Positions 8,138 to 17,099 are shown, counted from the first letter of the stretch. The stretch: 64,000 bases of DNA from SHVO01 sp041905795 (GCA_041905795.1 JAYRKL010000003.1:124001-188000), one strand, 5' to 3'. The notes: generated from the letters alone by a model not told the origin. Made by a program: numbers and translations.

Positions 8138-9075
8138 GTGTCATCGCCGCCGATGACGCCGGCATTGCGCGCGCGGCGCAGATCCTGCGCGAGGGCGGCC
8201 TGGTCGCGTTCCCGACCGAGACCGTCTACGGCCTCGGCGCCGACGCCACCAACGGCAAGGCGGTGGCGCGCATTTTCGACGCCAAAGGCCGGCCGTCGTT
8301 CAATCCGCTGATCGTGCATATTCCCGAAGCGGCGGCGGCGCGGGAGTTCGCGGTGCTGCCCGAGCTGTTCACTGCCCTCGCCAACGCTTTCTGGCCTGGG
8401 CCTTTGACCCTGGTGATGCGGCGCACCGCCGTCTGTCCGATTTCAGACCTCGCCTCGGCCGGCGGACCGACCCTGGCGCTGCGGGTTCCCGATGCGCCCG
8501 CCGCGACAGCCTTGCTGCGGGCCTGCGGCCGGCCCCTCGCCGCGCCCAGCGCCAACCGGTCGGGCGGCATCAGCCCGACCCGCGCCGAACATGTCGCCGC
8601 GTCGCTGGGCGAGCGCGTCGACCTGATCCTGGATGCCGGTCCCTGCCGCGTCGGTCTGGAATCCACCGTGCTGGATATCAGCAGCGCCGTGCCGGCGATC
8701 CTGCGGCCGGGGTCGGTGACCCGCGAGCAGATCGCCGCCGTCGTCGGCGCTGTCACCGCCGGCGCCGACGACCCCGCCGCGCCGAAATCCCCCGGCACGC
8801 AGCTCAGCCACTACGCGCCGTCCCTCCCCTTACGCACCAACGCCGGCGAAGCGCGCGCCGGTGAAGCCCTGCTCGGCTTCGGAGCGGGCGCTGCGACCTT
8901 GAACCTCAGCGCCGCCGGCGATCTCACCGAAGCGGCCGCCAACCTGTTCGCCATGCTGCGCAGCCTCGATGACCCACGCCGGTTCACGGGTATCGCCGTG
9001 GCCCCGGTTCCCGACACCGGCGTGGGCGTGGCCATCAACGACCGCCTGCGCCGCGCCGCGCATCAAAATCCCTGA
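8134..9075 (+). CDS. tsaC: L-threonylcarbamoyladenylate synthase (Sua5/YrdC/YwlC)
   Basis: Makes threonylcarbamoyl-AMP from threonine, bicarbonate and ATP for t6A37 modification of ANN-decoding tRNAs. At 313 residues it is the long Sua5 type: an N-terminal YrdC domain with KGRPSFNPLIVHI (about 51) and SANRSGG (about 141), then a linker with KSPGTQLSHYAP and a C-terminal Sua5 domain. The start is GTG, overlapping the cysQ stop by four bases. It follows cysQ in the same operon without functional connection that I can see. Confidence 0.94.
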   Translation: MSVIAADDAGIARAAQILREGGLVAFPTETVYGLGADATNGKAVARIFDAKGRPSFNPLIVHIPEAAAAREFAVLPELFTALANAFWPGPLTLVMRRTAVCPISDLASAGGPTLALRVPDAPAATALLRACGRPLAAPSANRSGGISPTRAEHVAASLGERVDLILDAGPCRVGLESTVLDISSAVPAILRPGSVTREQIAAVVGAVTAGADDPAAPKSPGTQLSHYAPSLPLRTNAGEARAGEALLGFGAGAATLNLSAAGDLTEAAANLFAMLRSLDDPRRFTGIAVAPVPDTGVGVAINDRLRRAAHQNP

Positions 9076-9151
9076 AAACACTGGAAATTCGGGCGATTGC
9101 ACTTGCCCGCGGCCTGCCCCATCTTGGCGCCGAATAAGCCAGGACTTACCC

Positions 9152-10570
9152 ATGCCTCTCGACCAGACCTTGCGCGACCGGCTTCTCGACATCGTCGGCG
9201 CCAAAGCCGTGATCTCCGATGTCGCCGCCATGGAACCCTATCTGCGCGAGGAGCGCGGCAATTATCGCGGCCGGGCGGCGCTGGTGGTGCGGCCGGGCTC
9301 CACCCAAGAAGTGGCGCGCATCGTCGCCGCCTGCGCCGCGGCCAATGTTCCCATCGTACCCCAGGGCGGCAACACCGGCCTCTGCGGCGGCGCCGTGGCC
9401 ACCGACGCCATCAACGAGATCATCATCAATCTCGGGCGCATGAATACCGTCCGCGCCATCGATCCGGTGAACTTCACGGTTGCCGTCGATGCCGGCTGCA
9501 TCCTGGCCGACGTGCAGAAAGCGGCCGACGACAAGAACTGCCTGTTCCCCTTGAGCCTGGCCGCCGAAGGCAGCTGCCAGATCGGCGGCAACCTTTCGAC
9601 CAATGCCGGCGGCATCAACGTGCTGCGCTATGGCAACGCGCGCGACCTGGTGCTGGGCCTGGAAGTGGTGCTGCCCGACGGCCGCATCTGGAACGGCATG
9701 CGGGCGCTCGGCAAGGACAACACCGGCTATGCGCTGCGCCACCTGTTCGTGGGCGCGGAAGGCACCCTCGGCATCATTACCGGCGCCGTGTTGAAGCTGT
9801 TCCCGAAGCCGTTGGAGAAAGCCACGGCGTTCTGCGGTTTCGACAAGATCGAGAACGCCACCCTGCTGCTCAACCGCGCCCGGGCGCTGTCGGGCGACGC
9901 GGTCACCGCCTTCGAGCTGATGCCGCGCATCGGCATTGAGTTCTGCCTCGCCCATGTCGCCGGCAACCTTGACCCCCTGTCGTCGCCGCATCCCTGGTAT
10001 GTGCTGATGGAGCTGTCGTCCTCGCGCCCCAATTCCGGCGTGCGCGCGGCCTTCGACGCCATTCTGGAAAGTGCCTTCGAGGATGGGATCATCACCGACG
10101 CGGTCGTGGCGGAAAGCCAGTCCCAGGCAAATGCGCTCTGGCGCCTGCGCGAGACCTTGCCCGAAGCGCAGAAGCCCGAGGGCGGCAGCATCAAGCACGA
10201 CGTCTCGGTGCCGGTGTCCTGCGTCCCCGCGCTGCTGACCGAGGGCATGGCCGCGGTCACCCGGCGCTTCCCCGGCACGCGGCCGGTGCCGTTCGGCCAC
10301 CTCGGTGACGGCAACATCCATTTCAACATCACCCAGCCCAAGGGCGCCGACCCCAAAGCCTATCTCGACCAGCGCGAGGAGATGAACCGCATCATCCATG
10401 ACATCGTCGTGCGCATGGGCGGGTCGATCTCGGCCGAACACGGCATCGGCCTGCTCAAGGTCGATGAGATGGTCCACTACAAGGACCCGATCGAACTGGA
10501 ACTGATGCGCCGGCTGAAACACGCCTTCGACCCGGCCAACCTGATGAATCCGGGAAAGATCGTTCGATAG
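9152..10570 (+). CDS. FAD-binding oxidoreductase of the GlcD / D-2-hydroxyacid dehydrogenase family
   Basis: A 472-residue VAO/PCMH-type flavoprotein. The FAD-binding PP-loop is PQGGNTGLCGGAV (about 69), and the segment NLSTNAGGINVLRYGNARDLVLG is typical of GlcD/D-LDH/D-2-hydroxyglutarate dehydrogenases. The C-terminal FAD-oxidase domain shows FGHLGDGNIHFNI (about 380) and SAEHGIGLLK (about 427), which carry catalytic and metal histidines. Likely substrates are D-lactate, D-2-hydroxyglutarate or glycolate; the sequence alone does not decide. The ATG at 9152 is preceded by an AGGA site. It lies 76 bp after the Sua5 gene on the same strand. Confidence 0.92.
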   Translation: MPLDQTLRDRLLDIVGAKAVISDVAAMEPYLREERGNYRGRAALVVRPGSTQEVARIVAACAAANVPIVPQGGNTGLCGGAVATDAINEIIINLGRMNTVRAIDPVNFTVAVDAGCILADVQKAADDKNCLFPLSLAAEGSCQIGGNLSTNAGGINVLRYGNARDLVLGLEVVLPDGRIWNGMRALGKDNTGYALRHLFVGAEGTLGIITGAVLKLFPKPLEKATAFCGFDKIENATLLLNRARALSGDAVTAFELMPRIGIEFCLAHVAGNLDPLSSPHPWYVLMELSSSRPNSGVRAAFDAILESAFEDGIITDAVVAESQSQANALWRLRETLPEAQKPEGGSIKHDVSVPVSCVPALLTEGMAAVTRRFPGTRPVPFGHLGDGNIHFNITQPKGADPKAYLDQREEMNRIIHDIVVRMGGSISAEHGIGLLKVDEMVHYKDPIELELMRRLKHAFDPANLMNPGKIVR

Positions 10571-10809
10571 GGTGTTTGGCGCCGCCGGAAAATTTCCGGC
10601 GCGGTGAAACTTTTCCGCCGGCTTGCGCGTTACTGCACTGCCTGGAGTGCGTCTTCCCGCCAATGCGGTGCGCAGGCGCAACACCTCTTTCCTTTCGATG
10701 ATCTGCCGCCGTTCGGCGCTTGCCGCGCAACCGGACGATACCCATGTTGACGCCGATCGAACGCGGCTGTTCCCCCGAATGCCCGCGCATTTTCTCGGAG
10801 CTTTCTAAA

Positions 10810-11928
10810 ATGAAAATCAGAGTCCTGCTGGCCGCCGCTACGGCCGGCATTGCCTTCGCCGCCGCGGCGCCGACGTCTCCGGTTCGGGCGTCGGAGCCCG
10901 GCCTGTACGTCGGCCTCGGCGCCGGCATGTTCGCCCCCGAACACGACACGGTGGATACCCGCGTCGTCGGCCGCCCGTTCGCGCAGCCGCAGATTACCTA
11001 CAACATCGGCTGGGGCGTCCTCGGCGCGGTCGGTTACAAATGGGACCAGGGATACCGCACCGAATTCGAAGTCAGCTACCGCCAGGCCGCCTTCAATGAC
11101 TTCGCGGGCGCGGGCACCGCGGGCCACCTGGGTTCCACCGGCGTCATGGCCAACGCGCTGTTCAATGTCGGCGGCGGCAGCGGCTTCCAGCCCTATATCG
11201 GCATCGGCGCCGGCGCGGCCTTCGCCAAATGGCACCACTTCCAAGGCGGCCGTGCGGCGGCTTATCCGCTGGGCACGCCGATGGTCGACGACAGCAGCCC
11301 GGCGGCCTTTCAGTATCAGGGCATCGCCGGCGTCGAATTCCCGCTGTCGCCCAACACCGACATGTTCGTCGACTACCGCTATGTCGGCAGCCTGAATCAT
11401 AAATTCTGGAGCACCGCGCCCACGGGTTCGGCCTTCAGCAACGTCGACACCACCAGCCACAATGTGATGGTGGGCCTGCGCTTCTCGTTCGGCGCCGCGC
11501 CGGTGAAACAGGCCGCGGCGGCACCACCGCCGCCGGCTCCGCCGCCTCCGCCTCCGCCGCCCCCTGTTTCACCGCCGCCGCCCCCGCCGCCGGTGCCGCA
11601 GAAGTTCCTGGTGTTCTTCGACTTTGACCGGTCGAACGTGAACCCGGCCGCGGCTGCGATCGTCCGGGAAGCGGCCGACTACGCCAGGAAGAACGGCAAG
11701 GCGGTGATCCATGTCACCGGCCACACCGACCGCGCCGGCACCGACGCCTATAACCTCGCGTTGTCCGAACGCCGCGCGAAAGCCGTGCAGGCGGCGCTGA
11801 CCAGCCTCGGCTTCACCGCCAACCAGATCACCATTGCCGCCAAGGGTGAGTCGGAAAACCTCGTGCCCACCGGCGACGGTGTGCGCGAACCGCAGAACCG
11901 GCGCGTCGAAATCGTCATGGATCCCTGA
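10810..11928 (+). CDS. Outer-membrane beta-barrel protein with C-terminal OmpA domain
   Basis: The 372-residue product starts with a Sec signal peptide (MKIRVLLAAATAG to about residue 31). An eight-strand-type porin barrel follows (residues about 32-235, ending VGLRFSF), then a very proline-rich hinge (about 237-264) and a peptidoglycan-binding OmpA domain with GHTDRAG, LSERRA and QNRRVEIV. It should tether the outer membrane to peptidoglycan. The ATG at 10810 has GGAG eight bases upstream. The barrel is clearly related to the next gene, which lacks hinge and OmpA domain. A strong terminator follows at 11956. Confidence 0.93.
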   Translation: MKIRVLLAAATAGIAFAAAAPTSPVRASEPGLYVGLGAGMFAPEHDTVDTRVVGRPFAQPQITYNIGWGVLGAVGYKWDQGYRTEFEVSYRQAAFNDFAGAGTAGHLGSTGVMANALFNVGGGSGFQPYIGIGAGAAFAKWHHFQGGRAAAYPLGTPMVDDSSPAAFQYQGIAGVEFPLSPNTDMFVDYRYVGSLNHKFWSTAPTGSAFSNVDTTSHNVMVGLRFSFGAAPVKQAAAAPPPPAPPPPPPPPPVSPPPPPPPVPQKFLVFFDFDRSNVNPAAAAIVREAADYARKNGKAVIHVTGHTDRAGTDAYNLALSERRAKAVQAALTSLGFTANQITIAAKGESENLVPTGDGVREPQNRRVEIVMDP

Positions 11929-11955
11929 TCCATCTCTTACCATCGCGTTAAAGAA

Positions 11956-11989
11956 AAACGCCGGCGGGACCGTCCCGCCGGCGTTTTTT
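11956..11989 (+). terminator. Intrinsic terminator after the OmpA-type gene
   Basis: AACGCCGGCGGGAC and its complement GTCCCGCCGGCGTT form a perfect GC-rich stem with almost no loop, followed by TTTTTTA. It lies 27 bases after the stop codon. The terminator after the paralogous gene at 12766 has nearly the same stem, in keeping with duplication of the whole unit. Confidence 0.9.
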
Positions 11990-12083
11990 ATTGTGTGCCG
12001 CTATCGCCAGAGTTGCGCCGCTGCGCGCTTCGGTAGATCATTTGGTAGATCATAGGTTTGGATACTTCTCGGGGGATTTTCCA

Positions 12084-12752
12084 ATGAAGATCAAGTTCGC
12101 GCTGGCCGCCGCGGCGGCCTTCTACGCCATGCCCGCAGCCGCGCTCGAGCCCGGCGCTTACGCCAGCCTCGGTGGCCTGCTCAACGTCACCTCCAACTCG
12201 ACGCCGCAGATCTCGGTCTTGTCCGCGCCGACGCCGCGCCAGATCGATGTGACCTTCAAGGCGGGATGGGGCCTGCGCGGCGCCGCGGGCTACAATTTCT
12301 CCGGCTGGCGCGCCGAACTGGAAGGCGGTTACCGCCAGGCCAAGCTCGGCCACGTCAATGAAGCGGTGGCGTCGGGCAAACAAAACGTCTTCGACGTCAT
12401 GGGCAACCTGATCTTCAACGTCGGCCAAGGCTTCGGTTTCCAGCCCTATCTCGGCGCCGGGATCGGCACCGCGTGGAGCAAATGGAGCGACGTCAGCAGC
12501 GCGTATGTCACGGCGCTCGGCGGCGGCATGGCGCGCTATGACGACAACAGCCCGACCGGCTTCCAGTACCAGGGCATCGCCGGCGTCTCGTTCTCGATCA
12601 CCCCCACCTCCGACGTATTCGTGGACTACCGCTACCTCGGCACCACCGGCCTCAAGTTCCAGAGCGCGGCCCCCACGGGCTTCACCATCGGCGAACACAA
12701 GGACGGCAGCCACAATCTGATGGTCGGCGTCCGCTTCGCCTTCGGACACTGA
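12084..12752 (+). CDS. Outer-membrane beta-barrel protein (porin-like, OmpA-barrel paralogue)
   Basis: The 222-residue product has a signal peptide (MKIKFALAAAAAF ... AAALEPG) and a barrel matching the preceding OmpA-type protein almost segment for segment: AELEGGYRQA, GFQPYLGAGIGTAWSKW, FQYQGIAGVSF, DVFVDYRYLG and the final LMVGVRFAFGH. The terminal Phe/His ending suits BAM recognition roughly. It has no OmpA domain. Its own terminator follows. The pair probably arose by tandem duplication with gain or loss of the C-terminal domain. Its role, structural protein or small porin, is unknown. Confidence 0.9.
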   Translation: MKIKFALAAAAAFYAMPAAALEPGAYASLGGLLNVTSNSTPQISVLSAPTPRQIDVTFKAGWGLRGAAGYNFSGWRAELEGGYRQAKLGHVNEAVASGKQNVFDVMGNLIFNVGQGFGFQPYLGAGIGTAWSKWSDVSSAYVTALGGGMARYDDNSPTGFQYQGIAGVSFSITPTSDVFVDYRYLGTTGLKFQSAAPTGFTIGEHKDGSHNLMVGVRFAFGH

Positions 12753-12765
12753 TTTATAAAAAGCA

Positions 12766-12800
12766 AAACGCCGGCGGGCGAAGGCCTGCCGGCGTTTTTT
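12766..12800. terminator. Bidirectional intrinsic terminator between convergent genes
   Basis: AAAACGCCGGCGGGC pairs with GCCTGCCGGCGTTTT. T-runs follow on both strands (TTTTTT on the plus strand; GTTTTGCTTTTT on the minus strand). It can therefore end both the barrel gene and the convergent secreted-protein gene. Confidence 0.88.
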
Positions 12801-12831
12801 AGTGTCTTCTTTTATAGCCTTCAGGCCGGGA

Positions 12832-13335
12832 TCAGTTGGCGGTCGCGGCCTTGATGACCGGGGCGTCCGGAGAAGCACCGCACTGGGCCGGCACGGCGGC
12901 GCCGGGCGCGTATTTGGCGGCCATGGTCGGCAGGGCCTGGGGTTCTTCTTCCAGCCGCAGGAACATGGTCCAGGTGTCGCCGCAGTATTGCTCGGGCTCC
13001 TGGGCGCGCGACAGACCGGCGGAATTGGCCAACTGGGTGAGGTGGCGGTTCAGCGCCGGCTCGCCGCCGCCGATGCGCTTGAAGTAGGAGACCATCTGCT
13101 GGCCGGCGGAGGTCAGGGATGGCCGGAATTTCTCGACGAAGCCGTTATAGGCGGTCTGCTGGTTGCAGGAGAGCGCCGCCACCATGAAGCGGCTTTGCAG
13201 ATCGCGCAGGCGGAACGCGGCGGCTTCTTCTCCCGAGACGCAGTTCGCGGCGTCTTTGGCGGCGGCGGGCGTGCCCGCGGCTACAACCATCGCCAGCGCT
13301 ACGCTCGCAGCATAATTTGCCAGTTTACGATTCAT
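12832..13335 (-). CDS. Small secreted protein of unknown function
   Basis: A 167-residue protein with a clear signal peptide (MNRKLANYAASVALAMVVAAG, cleavage near AAAKDA). The mature part is mostly helical, with NCVSGEEAAAFRLRDLQSRFMVAALSCNQQ, which places two cysteines about 25 residues apart. Further cysteines lie in EQYCGDTW and in AQCG, so two disulfides are possible. I recognise no catalytic motif. It is alone on its strand, converging on the beta-barrel gene, and probably periplasmic. Confidence 0.8.
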   Translation of the reverse strand: MNRKLANYAASVALAMVVAAGTPAAAKDAANCVSGEEAAAFRLRDLQSRFMVAALSCNQQTAYNGFVEKFRPSLTSAGQQMVSYFKRIGGGEPALNRHLTQLANSAGLSRAQEPEQYCGDTWTMFLRLEEEPQALPTMAAKYAPGAAVPAQCGASPDAPVIKAATAN

Positions 13336-13646
13336 AATGTGCCTTCTCCCACCAGAGGGCGATGCGATGATAGGGCGGTTTGTTCCCGCCGCAAAATATT
13401 TTGAGCACCGCATGAATACGGATGCGCCGCCGCACCCGCTTGCGGGGGAATTGCTGCATCGCACGCCCGTGCGGATAGCGGTGAAACGCGGTTCATGGAC
13501 CCTTAGAGTGGCCCCGCTTCCATTAAGGAGCGGTTTACGATTGGCGGAGCGAGGCGCAAATCGCTGGTAAACGGCGCGGCGGCGGGCTCAACTCCGCGGC
13601 GCGACTCGCATCGCGCGAGCCGGCGGGGCGGACTATAATCGCGGTC
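13336..13646. other. Divergent promoter region before lptF
   Basis: This 311-bp space separates the secreted-protein gene from lptF and holds no recognisable gene. A perfect TATAAT lies at 13634-13639, only seven bases before the lptF ATG at 13647, without a good -35 hexamer. Initiation from this box would give a leaderless or nearly leaderless lptF transcript. No ribosome-binding site is visible before lptF. Confidence 0.45.
13634..13639 (+). promoter_or_regulatory. Candidate -10 box of a leaderless lptF promoter
   Basis: The hexamer TATAAT occurs directly in front of the lptF start codon. The expected start of transcription, six to eight bases downstream, falls at the ATG. The -35 position reads TCGCGC, a poor match, so the assignment is tentative. 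Confidence 0.4.
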
Positions 13647-14771
13647 ATGTCGGGCATCTCCTGGTACATCTTCCGCCAGCTGGGCTGGGGCACCGTCCTG
13701 GTGGCCCTGGTGCTGACGCTGATCGTCTGGCTCACCCAGTCGCTCCAGTTCCTGCAGTTCATCATCAACAAGGGCCTGGCCTTGGGCGACTGGCTCAAGC
13801 TCACCACCCTGCTGCTGCCCAGCTTCATCGTCGTCATCCTGCCCAGCGCTTTGTTCTTCGTGGTGGTGTTCGTCTACAACAAGCTGATCGCCGACCGCGA
13901 GCTGGTGGTGGTCCAGGCCGCCGGCATGAGCCGCCTGGGCATCGCCGCCCCGGCATTGGTCGCGGCCGGCGCCGCGGTGGCCGCCGGCTACCTCCTCAGC
14001 CTGTTCGGCGTGCCTGCCTCCTACCGCGGCTTTCGCGAGCAGCAGTGGAACCTGAAAGCCAACGCCTCCCAGGTGCTGATCCGCGAGGGCGCCTTCAACA
14101 CCCTCACCGACGGGCTCACGGTCTATGTGCGCGAGCGCGGCCGCGGCGGCGAGCTGGAGGGCGTCATCGTCCACGACACGCGCGAACGCACCAGGAGCAT
14201 CACCCTTACCGCCGCGCACGGCGCGCTGGGACGCGGCGACAGCGGCCCCAGGCTGGTGCTGGAGAACGGCAGCCGCCAGGAGCTGGCGGCGGGCACCGGC
14301 AATCTGTCGGTGCTGTATTTCGACAGCTATGGCCTGGACCTGGACGACGTCGGGACCAATCCCGGCGACCGCTACGCCGACAACCGGGAGAGATCGACGT
14401 TCGATCTGCTCTCGACACGGGAGAGCGATGCCCAGACCGCGCTGAAAGTCGCGCGCATGCATGCCGAGGCCCACCAGAGGCTGTCGGGCCCGATCGCCGC
14501 CCTGGGCTACACGCTGGTGGCCCTGATGTTCCTGCTGACCGGGGTTTTCGACAAACGCGGCCAGATTGAGCGGATCGCCGGCGCGGTCATTGTCATCGTC
14601 CTGCTGCAAGCCCTGGCCCTGGGCGCCATGAACCTTGCCGCCCGGGCGTCGGCGTTTGTGCCGCTGATGTACCTGGTTAGTCTGGTTCCCGTGGCTGTGG
14701 GGTTGTATATGATCGCCGCACCAGACCGGCCGTGGGTTTCCTGGACGGCCACCCGACATAGCAGGGCGTGA
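13647..14771 (+). CDS. lptF: LPS export ABC transporter permease LptF
   Basis: A 374-residue YjgP/YjgQ-family inner-membrane permease of the LptB2FG complex, which extracts LPS and pushes it along the LptC-A-D bridge. Six transmembrane helices are expected: two or three at the N-terminus (residues about 10-35, 55-80, 95-120), a periplasmic beta-jellyroll domain (about 130-260) and three at the C-terminus. The N-terminal TLIVWLTQSLQFLQFI supports LptF rather than LptG. The next gene is lptD, 10 bp away. No lptG is present, although lptG normally sits between them in alphaproteobacteria. Confidence 0.9.
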   Translation: MSGISWYIFRQLGWGTVLVALVLTLIVWLTQSLQFLQFIINKGLALGDWLKLTTLLLPSFIVVILPSALFFVVVFVYNKLIADRELVVVQAAGMSRLGIAAPALVAAGAAVAAGYLLSLFGVPASYRGFREQQWNLKANASQVLIREGAFNTLTDGLTVYVRERGRGGELEGVIVHDTRERTRSITLTAAHGALGRGDSGPRLVLENGSRQELAAGTGNLSVLYFDSYGLDLDDVGTNPGDRYADNRERSTFDLLSTRESDAQTALKVARMHAEAHQRLSGPIAALGYTLVALMFLLTGVFDKRGQIERIAGAVIVIVLLQALALGAMNLAARASAFVPLMYLVSLVPVAVGLYMIAAPDRPWVSWTATRHSRA

Positions 14772-14781
14772 TATCCGTTTC

Positions 14782-17019
14782 ATGATTCAGCTGAGCGCCA
14801 CCGGGTCCGGGCGGAAGACACGCCTGATCGCTGCCGCCCTGCGGTCGTCGCTGGCCGCGCTTTTGCTCGCCAGCGTGTTCCATGTCCCGGCCCAGGCCGC
14901 CTTCGTCGAGGCCGACCGCACTTCAACCGCCCGCGGGGGCAGCGATCCGGGCGCCGACAACACCCTGCTGCAAGCTGACGAGATCAGCTACGACCAGGAC
15001 GCCAATGTGGTGACCGCGTCGGGATCGGTGGAGATCGTGCGCGGCGACCGCGTGCTGCTGGCCGACAGGATCGTCTACGACCGCACCAAGGACATCGCCA
15101 CCGCCACCGGCCACGTTTCGCTGCTGGATGACACCGGCACGGTGTTCTTCTTCGAATCCCTCCAGGTCACCGGCGACATCAAGCAGGGCCTGGCGGAAGA
15201 GGTGCGGGTGCTGCTCTCGGATAAATCCCGCCTCGCCAGCCGCGGCTTCCGGCGCATCTCCACGGCCGTCAGCGAGCTTTATCAGGCGGTCTACACGCCC
15301 TGCGACAGCTGCACGGGCACCGATCCCCTGTGGCAGATCAAGGCCGGCGAAGTGCGCTACGACCGCGACGCCCAGATGGTCTACTACGACAACGCCTGGC
15401 TCGAGATCAAAGGCGTGCCGGTGTTCTACACGCCCTATCTCGCCCATCCCGATCCCACCGCCGGAGCGAAGTCGGGACTGCTGCTGCCCACCCTCGGCGC
15501 CAGCCGCAACCTGGGCGTTTTCTATAAGCAGCCCTATTACATCGCCATCGCCTCGGACCAGGACGCCACCATCACGCCGTTCCTCACCGGCAACGCCGGC
15601 CAGGGCTCGACCTTCGAATACCGCCGCGACTTCCGGAACGGGCAAGTGCGCCTGGACGGCAGCCTCATGGCCGGCGATCCGCAATTGAACGAGGACGTGC
15701 GCGGCCACTTCATCGGCTGGTCGCGGTTCGACCTGGATGAGAACTGGCGCACCGGCACCGACGTCAACCTGGCGTCCGACCAGACTTACCTGCGCCGCTA
15801 TAACTTCCGCGCGCCCAGCTGGCTGACCTCCAATGTGTTCGCCGAGCGCTTCACGCAGAACTCCTACTTCTCGGCCAACGCCTATTACTTCCAGCGCCAG
15901 CGCGTGGACGTGACCGGTTCCTCGGTGCCGGTGGTGGCGCCGCTGATGGAATACAATTACCTCACCGACCCCGACAGCATCGGCAGCTATTGGAGCTTCG
16001 ACGCCAACAGCCTGATCCTGTTCCGCGAAACCGGCACCGACACCAACCGCCTGTCCAGCCGCGTCGCCTGGAACCTGCCCTACACCACGCGCGGCGGGTC
16101 GATCTTCACGGTGCGCGCCGATGTGCGCGCCGACGGTTACTATGTGCGCGACCTGCAGCGCCCGCTGCACAAGGATGTTTTCACCGGAACGTCGGGCCGC
16201 GTGGTGCCGGAAGCCTCGGTGGAATGGCGTCTGCCCCTGGTCAGCGACCAGATGGGCTTCCATCAGGTGCTGGAGCCCATCGTCATGGTGGCCGCGAGCC
16301 CCAATGGCCTCAACCGCGAGAGCATCCCCAACGAGGACAGCCTCGATCTGGAATTCGACGACACCAACCTGTTCTCCATCGACCGCTTTGCCGGGTTCGA
16401 CCGCGTCGAGACTGGACCGCGCATCAACTACGGCCTGCGCTGGTCGGTGTTCAACGAGACGGTGGGCACGGTGTCGGCCCAGGCCGGCCAGGTCTACCGC
16501 TTCAAGCCCGACCCGGCGTTTACGCCGCTGTCCGGCCTCGCCGGGCATTTCTCGGATTTCGTCGGCCATATCGACTACACGCCGAGCGCGCTGCTCAGCG
16601 TCGATTACCGCTTCCGCGTGGACAAGGACCACTTCGCGCCGCGGCGCAGCGAGTTCGGCGCCAGCTTCGGGCCCAACCTGCTGCGCGCCAATCTTTCGTA
16701 TATTTTCGTCAAGGCCGACGCCAGCACCCTGGTCACCGACGGCAGCACCGAGGAATTGTTCGCGATGCTCTCCAGCCGCTTCTCGGAGCACTGGTCGGTG
16801 GTGGCCAGCCACCGCGAGAACCTGGGCCGCCTCGGCGGCAGCATCCGCACCGAGTTCGGCCTGACCTACGAGGACGAATGCTTCCTCATGGGTCTGACGG
16901 TGGCCAACGACAACACCGAAGACCGCGATTTCAAAAAGGGCGTCGCCGTGCTGCTGCGCTTCAGCCTCAAGACCATCGGCGATATCAAGTTCAATACCGA
17001 CGTGGGTTCTCGGCGCTAA
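14782..17019 (+). CDS. lptD: LPS-assembly protein LptD
   Basis: Outer-membrane translocon that inserts LPS into the outer leaflet together with LptE. The 745-residue protein has a long signal region (to about residue 40), the OstA/LptA-like jellyroll domain (about 55-170, DADEIS-type start LLQADEISYDQDANVV) and a large beta-barrel. Cysteines occur at CDSC (about 173-176) and near the C-terminus in DECFLM (about 697), compatible with the disulfides that link the two domains in known LptD. The gene runs directly from lptF and precedes surA, which folds LptD. Its last 29 bases are duplicated downstream, at 17071-17099. Confidence 0.95.
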   Translation: MIQLSATGSGRKTRLIAAALRSSLAALLLASVFHVPAQAAFVEADRTSTARGGSDPGADNTLLQADEISYDQDANVVTASGSVEIVRGDRVLLADRIVYDRTKDIATATGHVSLLDDTGTVFFFESLQVTGDIKQGLAEEVRVLLSDKSRLASRGFRRISTAVSELYQAVYTPCDSCTGTDPLWQIKAGEVRYDRDAQMVYYDNAWLEIKGVPVFYTPYLAHPDPTAGAKSGLLLPTLGASRNLGVFYKQPYYIAIASDQDATITPFLTGNAGQGSTFEYRRDFRNGQVRLDGSLMAGDPQLNEDVRGHFIGWSRFDLDENWRTGTDVNLASDQTYLRRYNFRAPSWLTSNVFAERFTQNSYFSANAYYFQRQRVDVTGSSVPVVAPLMEYNYLTDPDSIGSYWSFDANSLILFRETGTDTNRLSSRVAWNLPYTTRGGSIFTVRADVRADGYYVRDLQRPLHKDVFTGTSGRVVPEASVEWRLPLVSDQMGFHQVLEPIVMVAASPNGLNRESIPNEDSLDLEFDDTNLFSIDRFAGFDRVETGPRINYGLRWSVFNETVGTVSAQAGQVYRFKPDPAFTPLSGLAGHFSDFVGHIDYTPSALLSVDYRFRVDKDHFAPRRSEFGASFGPNLLRANLSYIFVKADASTLVTDGSTEELFAMLSSRFSEHWSVVASHRENLGRLGGSIRTEFGLTYEDECFLMGLTVANDNTEDRDFKKGVAVLLRFSLKTIGDIKFNTDVGSRR

Positions 17020-17099
17020 ACGCGGTGTACTCGGCCTTTTTGGTGGGCGCGCGTCTTAGCGCGCGACAAATTTAATACCGACGTAGGTTCTCGGCGCTA
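16990..17099. repeat. Duplicated lptD 3' end flanking a GC hairpin
   Basis: The 29 bases at 16990-17018, which end lptD and include part of its stop, recur at 17071-17099 with two C-to-T/G-to-A type changes. The 52 bases between them contain GCGCGC-GTCTTA-GCGCGC (17047-17064) followed by GACAAA. Similar GCGCG hairpins lie inside the intergenic elements at 27421-27440 and 31138-31156. The arrangement looks like an insertion with a long target duplication or a slippage event. Confidence 0.75.

Noticed and set aside
10584..10600. GCCGGAAA/TTTCCGGC palindrome after the FAD oxidoreductase considered as a terminator
   Set aside because: The loop is too small and no U-run follows.
14923..16812. Long minus-strand open frame opposite lptD
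   Set aside because: It is antisense to a clear lptD, and its composition is that of a GC-rich shadow with no motif.
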